This document shows positions 58,788 to 64,000 of a stretch of DNA of 64,000 bases, one piece after another. How positions within the stretch are numbered: position 1 is the stretch's first letter; each line of letters starts with the position of its first letter. The stretch is from Paraburkholderia caballeronis (GTDB lineage Bacteria > Pseudomonadota > Gammaproteobacteria > Burkholderiales > Burkholderiaceae): positions 1,984,001-2,048,000 of the forward strand of contig NZ_FNSR01000001.1 in the NCBI RefSeq assembly GCF_900104845.1. The letters are read 5' to 3'. The notes below the pieces were generated by a model, which saw nothing but the letters and a program-made list of their open reading frames with translations, ran no database searches and was not told the DNA's origin. The position numbers and the translations under genes were made by a program.

Positions 58788-59987
58788 ATGAATCTCCTCG
58801 ATGCTCGACCCGCTGCCTTGCAGACGAACGAGCCGATGCCCGCCGTCGTTGCCGACGCACTCGATCTCGACACGGTGATAGCCGAGATCGCCGCGCGCCG
58901 CGACGAATTCGATGCGCTGTCCCACGTGCCGCGCGACATGATCGCGAAAATGAAGCGCGCCCGCATCTTCCGCGCGAGCACGCCGAAGCGTTTCGGCGGC
59001 GATGCGCTGCCCCCGGCCGAGTTCCTGCGGGTGCTGGAGCGGATCGCGGTGGCGGACGGTTCGGCCGCGTGGGTGGCGGCGTTCGGTTCCGCGAACGTCT
59101 ATCTTGCCGCGTTGCCGCTCGACACGCAGCGCGAGATCTACGCGGGCGGGCCGGACCAGGTGTTCGCGGGCGGGCTTTATCCGCTGCAGCCGGCGGCGGC
59201 CGAGCCGGGCGGCTGGCGCGTCAGCGGCCAGTGGCATTTCGCGAGCGGCTGCAAGGGCGCGGACTGGATCGGCGTCGGCATCGGCGGCACGCCGCCGGGC
59301 GGCGCGGGACCGAACGCGGGCAAGCCGCTGACGGCCGTGTTTCCGGCGGCGGAGGTCGAGATCGTCGACAACTGGAACGTGGTCGGCATGCAGGGCACCG
59401 GCAGCCACGACCTGCGCTTGCACGACCGGTTCGTCGCGGACGCGTGGACGTTCGTGCGCGGCGGCAGCGCGCTCGTCGACGAGCCGCTGTACCGCTATCC
59501 GGCCGTGTCGTACCAGGCCGAGGTTCACGCGGCCGTGAACGTCGGGCTCGCGCGCGCCGCGCTCGACCTGCTTGCCGGGATGGCGGGCGGCGCGAAAACG
59601 ACGACCGGCGCGCCGCGTCTCGCCGACCGCGCGTATTTCCGCATCGAACTCGGCAAGGCCGAAGCGCAGTGGCGCAGCGCGCGCGCGTTTTTCTACGAGG
59701 CGTCCGAAAGCGCATGGGACACCATCGTCGCCGGCGATCCGCTGCCGGCCGCCGACGCGAGCCTGCTGCGGCTCAGCGCGACCCACGCGGCGCAGGTGTC
59801 GGCGGACGTGGTGCAGCTCGCGTACCGGCTGGCGGGCATCGCCGCGATCTATCGCGAGCACCGGATGCAGCGGCTGGTGCGCGACGCGATGGTCGTCACG
59901 CAGCACGCGTTCCTCGGCGAGGCGACCTATGACGGCGCGGGCGCGATCTTCGCCGGCATCGCGCCGACCATCACGCCGTATCCGTAA
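58788..59987 (+). CDS. Acyl-CoA dehydrogenase-fold flavin-dependent monooxygenase (oxygenase component)
   Basis: A 399-residue protein of the group D two-component monooxygenase/acyl-CoA dehydrogenase fold (HsaA, HpaB/C2 type). N-terminal helices (AEIAARRDEFDALSHVPRDMIAKMKRARIFR) are followed by FGSANVYLAALPLD, GWRVSGQWHFASGCKGADWI (beta domain) and the C-terminal helical bundle ending EHRMQRLVRDAMVVTQHAFLGE. It uses reduced FMN/FAD and O2 to hydroxylate an aromatic or similar substrate. The flavin reductase is encoded 15 bp downstream. ATG 58788 follows TATGGAGTCCCGCC. The substrate is unknown. Confidence 0.88.
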   Translation: MNLLDARPAALQTNEPMPAVVADALDLDTVIAEIAARRDEFDALSHVPRDMIAKMKRARIFRASTPKRFGGDALPPAEFLRVLERIAVADGSAAWVAAFGSANVYLAALPLDTQREIYAGGPDQVFAGGLYPLQPAAAEPGGWRVSGQWHFASGCKGADWIGVGIGGTPPGGAGPNAGKPLTAVFPAAEVEIVDNWNVVGMQGTGSHDLRLHDRFVADAWTFVRGGSALVDEPLYRYPAVSYQAEVHAAVNVGLARAALDLLAGMAGGAKTTTGAPRLADRAYFRIELGKAEAQWRSARAFFYEASESAWDTIVAGDPLPAADASLLRLSATHAAQVSADVVQLAYRLAGIAAIYREHRMQRLVRDAMVVTQHAFLGEATYDGAGAIFAGIAPTITPYP

Positions 59988-60002
59988 GCGATGGAGTCCG
60001 TC

Positions 60003-60524
60003 ATGCCTACCTCTGGGCGCACGCTGTTTCGCGACGCGATGGCGCATCTGTCGGCGGCCGTCAACGTCGTCACGACCGACGGCCCGCATGGCCGCGGCGG
60101 CATCACCGCGAGCGCGGTCTGCTCGGTGACCGACTCGCCGCCGACGATGCTCGCGTGCATCAACCGGTCGAGCGCGCTGCACGACGTGCTGGCGGGCAAC
60201 GGCGCGGTCTGCATCAACGTGCTGCCCGCCGACCGTCAGGAACTGGCGCGCCATTTCGCGGGACTCACGGGGCTGCCGATGGGCGAGCGTTTCGACGCGG
60301 GCGGGCAGTGCTGGCGCGCGGGGCGTCTCGGCGTGCCGGTGCTGGTCGATGCGCTTGCAAGCATCGAAGGGCGGATCGTCGAGATGAAGGGCGTCGGCTC
60401 GCATTCGGTGATGTTCGTCGAGGTCGAGCACATCGCGCTGCGCGGCGACGGCGACGGGCTGATCTATTTCGGCCGCAATTTTCATCGGCTGCCGCGAACC
60501 GTGCAGCCGTCCGCCGCTGGTTGA
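60003..60524 (+). CDS. Flavin reductase (HpaC-like)
   Basis: A 173-residue protein with a flavin reductase split-barrel fold: LFRDAMAHLSAAVNVVTTDGPHG, GITASAVCSVTDSPPTMLACI, AVCINVLPADRQELARHFAG. It reduces FMN or FAD with NADH and hands it to the oxygenase upstream. ATG 60003 has GGAG 6 bp away; an earlier ATG at 59991 is possible. It is the second gene of the two-component monooxygenase pair. A hairpin with a T-run follows at 60532. Confidence 0.92.
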   Translation: MPTSGRTLFRDAMAHLSAAVNVVTTDGPHGRGGITASAVCSVTDSPPTMLACINRSSALHDVLAGNGAVCINVLPADRQELARHFAGLTGLPMGERFDAGGQCWRAGRLGVPVLVDALASIEGRIVEMKGVGSHSVMFVEVEHIALRGDGDGLIYFGRNFHRLPRTVQPSAAG

Positions 60525-60531
60525 GGATGAG

Positions 60532-60559
60532 GCCGCACCGTGGTCCGGCGCGGCTTTTT
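60532..60559 (+). terminator. Possible rho-independent terminator after the flavin reductase gene
   Basis: A GCCGC/GCGGC stem (60532-60536, 60550-60554) with further inner pairing is followed by five T residues. Confidence 0.55.
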
Positions 60560-60604
60560 CGCTGTTTCTCCGCGGGTTTCTCTACGGACCGAACGCGCGG
60601 CCCG

Positions 60605-61315
60605 TCAAAACGCCTGCGAGACGCTGAGCATCGGAAAGTGCAGCGTCTCGCCGCCGAACGGCGGAAAGTGCTGGAAGTCCTCGCGCATCGTTTGCCGGAC
60701 CGGCGACGCGAGCGCGTGCTGCAGCGCCTGCGGCGAGTCGAACACGACCTTGTTCCGCTGCATCGCGTTCGAGCGTCGACCCGGTAGCGTGCCGCGATAG
60801 TCGACGCGCGTATAGATCTCGATTTCCCGGATGCCCGGGAAGCGTCCCATGATCGGCGGATGGTGATCGAGGTAATGCGCGAGCCACGCGTTGAAGTCGT
60901 CGGCCGGTCCTTCATAGCTGACCAGATACGTGCAGCGCGAACCGCCATTCTCGTGCGGCGCCGGTTCCGGCGTCGGGAAGCGGCGCACCGCCATCGCCTG
61001 GTGCGTGAGCGTTGCGCCCGCGAGCGCGGGAAACCGCGCGGCGTCCGTGAACGCATGCGCGGCGCCGCCGTCGCGCAGCACGTCTTCCAGTTTGTTCAGG
61101 TCGTCGAAATAGAACTGCAGCGCGCAGCGCGGCGGCGCGCCGTCGTGCAGATAAGGGTCGCGCGTGCCGCCCGGCACCGGCGTATGAACGACGACGCGCC
61201 GCAGGCCGGCCATCGTCGCCGCGACGTCGGTAATTGCCGCGTGATCGATTGCGGCCGCGTCATCCGGCGGCGACGACGCGCGGGGTGGGGCGATCAGAAA
61301 GAGACAGACGTCCAT
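60605..61315 (-). CDS. EthD-like dimeric alpha-beta barrel protein
   Basis: A 236-residue protein. The C-terminal half has an EthD-type pattern: TYLVSYEGPADDFNAWLAHYLDHHPPIMGRFPGIREIEIYTRV (seen as SYEGPADDFNAWLAHYL and HHPPIMGRFPGIREIEIY), with the aromatic/His-rich strand-helix unit repeated more weakly in the N-terminal half (VVVHTPVPGG...LQFYFDDLNKLEDVL). EthD-like proteins take part in some ether- and aromatic-degradation routes with poorly defined roles. ATG 61315 begins the recognisable part; the frame opens at 61384. It is divergent from the SRPBCC gene, with an operator copy between. Confidence 0.72.
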   Translation of the reverse strand: MDVCLFLIAPPRASSPPDDAAAIDHAAITDVAATMAGLRRVVVHTPVPGGTRDPYLHDGAPPRCALQFYFDDLNKLEDVLRDGGAAHAFTDAARFPALAGATLTHQAMAVRRFPTPEPAPHENGGSRCTYLVSYEGPADDFNAWLAHYLDHHPPIMGRFPGIREIEIYTRVDYRGTLPGRRSNAMQRNKVVFDSPQALQHALASPVRQTMREDFQHFPPFGGETLHFPMLSVSQAF

Positions 61316-61382
61316 GAGCGCGATCCGTTTTCGGGGTGGGCGCGGCGCAGGCGATAACGCTTGACGCTGCATTCCGGCCATC

Positions 61383-61400
61383 ATAATCTGAATTCAGAAT
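61383..61400. promoter_or_regulatory. Catabolic-cluster operator, copy 2
   Basis: ATAATCTGAATTCAGAAT, identical to copies 1 and 3. It lies between the divergent EthD-like gene (start 61315) and the SRPBCC gene (start 61493). Confidence 0.75.
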
Positions 61401-61492
61401 GTTGCAAAAAAGATCGACGCGGTACGCAACGAGTGCCGAACGCATCGTGGCGCGGCCGCTTTTTTTTCTCACTCCACAAAAGGGATACCCTC

Positions 61493-61960
61493 GTGATCGA
61501 CGCGCATTGTCATAGCAGCAGCATTCTGGTCCGGACCGACGCGGCGCGCGCGTTCCGGCTGATGGCCGACGGCGGGCGGCAGGGCCGCTGGGCGCTCGGC
61601 AGCTGGCGTCGCCGCCAGGTCGATGTCAACACGTTCGTCGGCGAATCGATGTTCACCGGCGCGGCGACGTGGGTGCGCCTGCATGCGGACCCGGAGCGCC
61701 TGACGGTCGATTACGAAGTGGCCGCGAGCGAAGGCGCGCTGCGCTTTCGCAATGCCGCGCGCGTGATCGACGGACCGGCGCTGGGGCACCCGGCGGGCAC
61801 GGCGGTCGTCACGCTGTTCACGTGGCGGCTCGCGGACCAGAGCGACGACGCGTGGGCGCAGATCGGCTCGACGCACGAGACGGAGATGTTCCTGATCCGC
61901 GCGCTGCTCGAATCGGGCCGCGACGGCGAGGATGACGATGACGGCGACGGCGAAGCATGA
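61493..61960 (+). CDS. SRPBCC (START-like) family protein
   Basis: A 155-residue protein. The start GTG 61493 is supported by AAAGGGATACCC. The fold begins VIDAHCHSSSILVRTDAARAF and continues through a typical helix-grip sequence (LMADGGRQGRWALGSWRRRQ; ADPERLTVDYEVAASEGALRF) to an acidic tail (DGEDDDDGDGEA). SRPBCC domains bind hydrophobic ligands or act as small hydrolases, decarboxylases or cyclases; no catalytic residues can be assigned. Its place next to EthD-like and aldolase genes suggests handling of a pathway intermediate. Confidence 0.75.
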   Translation: MIDAHCHSSSILVRTDAARAFRLMADGGRQGRWALGSWRRRQVDVNTFVGESMFTGAATWVRLHADPERLTVDYEVAASEGALRFRNAARVIDGPALGHPAGTAVVTLFTWRLADQSDDAWAQIGSTHETEMFLIRALLESGRDGEDDDDGDGEA

Positions 61961-62005
61961 CGGGCCGGTGGGGGCGAAATCGCTTGACGCTAAATTTGAA
62001 ACCCA

Positions 62006-62023
62006 ATAATCTGAATTCAGAAT
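62006..62023. promoter_or_regulatory. Catabolic-cluster operator, copy 3
   Basis: ATAATCTGAATTCAGAAT, identical to copies 1 and 2. It lies 70 bp upstream of the HpaI-type aldolase gene. Confidence 0.75.
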
Positions 62024-62092
62024 TTTTTGTGACGTGCCGATCGAGGCACGCTACCCGTTCAGATCGTCGACCGTCGTCCAGCCACCTATCCG

Positions 62093-62857
62093 ATGCAAAA
62101 CAGTCCTGAAGTTCACGACCTGCCGAATCCCAAGACCTTGCACGCTCTGTTCGCCGCCCGGCGGCGTCTGTCGTGCGCGTGGTTTTCGGTCGGCAGCGCG
62201 ACCCTGTTCGAGATCGGCGTCGCCGCGCGGCCCGACCTCGCGGTGATCGATCGCCAGCACGGCCTGTGGGACCGCGCGTCGATGGAAGCCGCGATCGGGC
62301 TCGCACGTTATCAACTGCCGGTCGTCGTGCGGGTTGCCGAGAATTCCGCGCATGCGATCGCCGAGGCGCTCGATGCGGGCGCGGCGTCCGTGCTCGTGCC
62401 GCTCGTCGAAAGCGCGGAAGAGGCGAAGCGCGCCGTCTCGCACGGGCGTTATCCGCCGTTCGGCGCGCGCTCGGGCGGCGGCGTGCGGCCGTTGCTCGCC
62501 GGCCCCGCGGCGATGAAGGCCGACGGCGAACGCGTGTCGATCGGCGTGATGATCGAGACGGTGGCGGGCGTCGAGCAGGTCGAGTCGATTGCGGCGGTGG
62601 AAGGTCTCGGTTATCTGTTCGTCGGCACCGGCGACCTCGCGCTGTCGCGCGGCGACGCGCCCGGCGCGATCGCGCGCGACTGCGAACGCATCCTCGCCGC
62701 CGCGCACGCTCGCGGTCTGCCGTGCGGGATCTTCACCGGCGACGAGGCCGATGCGCGCGCGCAACTGGCGCACGGCTTCGACTTCGCGGTCGCGGCCAAC
62801 GACATCGACGTGGTGCGCGGCGGTTTCGAGCGCGCGGTCGCCGCGCTGCGCGCATGA
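62093..62857 (+). CDS. HpcH/HpaI family aldolase
   Basis: A 254-residue class II pyruvate-aldolase-type TIM barrel. The family DxEH region appears as VIDRQHGLWD (catalytic His; the preceding residues differ from the usual DMEH). Metal-ligand motifs are MIETVAGVEQVES (Glu) and FVGTGDLALS (Asp). It probably splits a hydroxy-oxoacid into pyruvate and an aldehyde. The DRQH variant and shorter length than HpaI leave the exact substrate open. It precedes the FAD dehydrogenase gene by 10 bp, so the two form one unit under operator copy 3. Confidence 0.88.
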   Translation: MQNSPEVHDLPNPKTLHALFAARRRLSCAWFSVGSATLFEIGVAARPDLAVIDRQHGLWDRASMEAAIGLARYQLPVVVRVAENSAHAIAEALDAGAASVLVPLVESAEEAKRAVSHGRYPPFGARSGGGVRPLLAGPAAMKADGERVSIGVMIETVAGVEQVESIAAVEGLGYLFVGTGDLALSRGDAPGAIARDCERILAAAHARGLPCGIFTGDEADARAQLAHGFDFAVAANDIDVVRGGFERAVAALRA

Positions 62858-62867
62858 GGGGCGAACG

Positions 62868-64000
62868 ATGAGCGAAGTTTCCAGCGGCGCGGTTCCGGCG
62901 GCGCAAGGTTCGCCGGCCGACCTCGTCAGGCAGTTGCTCGACGCGCTCGGCGCGGACCTCGTGACGGCCGGCGCCGACCTCGGCACGCGCCGCCACTGCG
63001 ACTGGAGCGGCACGCCGGGCGCGGACCCGGTCGCGCTGATCCGGCCGCGCTCGACCGCCGACGTGTCGCGCGCGCTTGCGCTGTGCCACCGGCTCGGCCA
63101 GCCGGTCGTGATCCAGGGCGGGCTGACCGGCCTCGCGGGCGGCGCGAACCTGCGCGGCGGGGAAGTGGCGTTGAGCCTCGAACGGATGAGCGCGATCGAG
63201 GAGGTCGATCCGGTGTCCGGCACGATCACCGTGCAGGCGGGCGCGATCCTGCAACGCGTGCAGGAGGCCGCCGACGCGGCCGGCATGATGTTTCCGCTCG
63301 ATCTGGGCGCGCGCGGCAGCTGCACGATCGGCGGCAACCTCGCGACGAACGCGGGCGGCAACCGCGTGATCCGCTACGGGATGGCGCGCGAGCAGGTGCT
63401 CGGCATCGAGGCCGTGCTCGCGGACGGCACCGTGATCGGCGACATGCACAAGATGGTGAAGAACAACAGCGGCTACGACCTGAAGCAGTTGCTGGTCGGC
63501 AGCGAAGGCACGCTCGCGGTCATCACGCGGGCGACGCTGAAGCTCGCGCCGCGCCCGGCCGGGCTGCTGACCGCGTGGTGCGGGCTGCCCGACTATGCGT
63601 CGGTCACGCGGCTGCTGCACTACGCGCGCGCGCATCTGTCCGGCGGCGTGTCGGCGTTCGAGGTGATGTGGCCGAGTTATTACGACTACGTGCTCGAACA
63701 CGTGCGCGGGCTGCGCGCGCCGCTCGACACGCGCCATGCGTATTACGTGCTGCTCGAAAGCCCGGCGTCGGACGCGGAGCGCGACGCCGCCGGCTTCGAG
63801 GACGTGCTGGGCGAGATGCTCTCGGAAGGCGTGGTCGAGAACGCCTCGATCGCCAGCTCGAACGCGGACGCCGCGCGTTTCTGGGCGGTGCGCGACGCGC
63901 CGGCCGAGTTCCCGGTGCTGATGCCGGGGCTGATCGGCTTCGACATCGGTTTTTCGACCGCCGACATCGGCGCGGTCGCCGCGCAGTGCGAAACGATGCT
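62868..64000 (+). CDS. FAD-binding 2-hydroxyacid dehydrogenase (GlcD/D-2-hydroxyglutarate type), truncated by window end
   Basis: The first 377 codons of a FAD-linked oxidase; no stop before base 64000. The FAD-binding half is clear: ALIRPRSTADVSRALALCHRLGQPVVIQGG, then GLAGGANLRGGEVALSL (PCMH-type fold), DLGARGSCTIGGNLATNAGGNRVIRYGMAREQVLG (shown as GGNLATNAGGNRVIRYG) and LKQLLVGSEGTLAVITRATL. The catalytic/cap half follows. It oxidises a D-2-hydroxyacid to a 2-oxoacid with an electron acceptor that is not encoded here. ATG 62868 lies 10 bp after the aldolase stop. Its role may be the D-hydroxyacid counterpart of the FMN enzyme at 55502. Confidence 0.9.
   Translation, partial: MSEVSSGAVPAAQGSPADLVRQLLDALGADLVTAGADLGTRRHCDWSGTPGADPVALIRPRSTADVSRALALCHRLGQPVVIQGGLTGLAGGANLRGGEVALSLERMSAIEEVDPVSGTITVQAGAILQRVQEAADAAGMMFPLDLGARGSCTIGGNLATNAGGNRVIRYGMAREQVLGIEAVLADGTVIGDMHKMVKNNSGYDLKQLLVGSEGTLAVITRATLKLAPRPAGLLTAWCGLPDYASVTRLLHYARAHLSGGVSAFEVMWPSYYDYVLEHVRGLRAPLDTRHAYYVLLESPASDAERDAAGFEDVLGEMLSEGVVENASIASSNADAARFWAVRDAPAEFPVLMPGLIGFDIGFSTADIGAVAAQCETM

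Overview
The window is about 64 kb of very GC-rich DNA. Codon use, family content and small accessory families (DUF3564-, DUF3175-, DUF2795-, DUF1488-, DUF1328- and DUF4142-like genes, a Csp-type copper protein, a second rpoN) suggest a beta-proteobacterium of the Burkholderiaceae, in the Burkholderia/Paraburkholderia/Caballeronia range. This is inference from gene content; no rRNA gene is present. I saw no tRNA, CRISPR array, phage or insertion sequence.

Layout. (1) 1-10.9 kb: the end of spoVR with a strong terminator, then an HPP-CBS membrane protein, a MarR regulator with a CLC chloride channel, a SulP transporter, a LacI regulator, a tri-haem cytochrome c peroxidase, an AhpD-like protein and a PIG-L deacetylase. 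(2) 10.9-34.4 kb: a stress island with small exported or hydrophilic proteins, a DJ-1/PfpI protein, a Ku-LigD end-joining pair, a PRC-barrel protein, a thiamine-diphosphate pyruvate oxidase-like enzyme, an EmrAB-NodT-type efflux operon, MgtC, an SDR, a UdgX-type uracil-DNA glycosylase, a CPA1 Na+/H+ antiporter, a cupin and a quinone oxidoreductase. (3) 34.4-43.6 kb: an eight-gene minus-strand surface-glycan operon with five glycosyltransferases, a carbamoyltransferase, a heptose-bisphosphatase-like HAD enzyme and a UDP-glucuronate decarboxylase-like enzyme. (4) 43.9-55.4 kb: an unusual ABC exporter fused to a reduced histidine-kinase-type ATPase region and a receiver domain, then a Cys-rich copper protein, a lone receiver, CBS and DUF proteins, topoisomerase IB, a second sigma-54 gene and a decayed cytochrome oxidase subunit II gene. 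(5) 55.5-64 kb: a catabolic cluster with an FMN 2-hydroxyacid dehydrogenase, a class II aldolase, a LysR regulator, a two-component flavin monooxygenase, an EthD-like protein, an SRPBCC protein, an HpaI-type aldolase and a FAD 2-hydroxyacid dehydrogenase that runs off the end.

Two regulatory patterns tie the window together. From 12 to 55 kb I find 17 well-placed matches to the sigma-54 -24/-12 promoter (GG-N10-GC, usually GGNACG-N4-NTGC), plus one weak match. They lie upstream of the small stress proteins, copper protein, antiporter, SDR, glycan operon and rpoN itself, on both strands, with three divergent pairs. This looks like a sigma-54 stress/surface regulon that includes its own sigma factor. 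From 56.7 to 62 kb an identical 18-bp palindromic site (ATAATCTGAATTCAGAAT) occurs three times, with an 11-bp partial copy, each in a promoter region of the catabolic cluster. This points to one regulator, not encoded here, controlling the pathway.

The most unusual single gene is the 897-residue ABC-ATPase-receiver fusion at 43.9 kb. Start sites were chosen from ribosome-binding sites, overlaps and family N-termini; uncertain ones are flagged.
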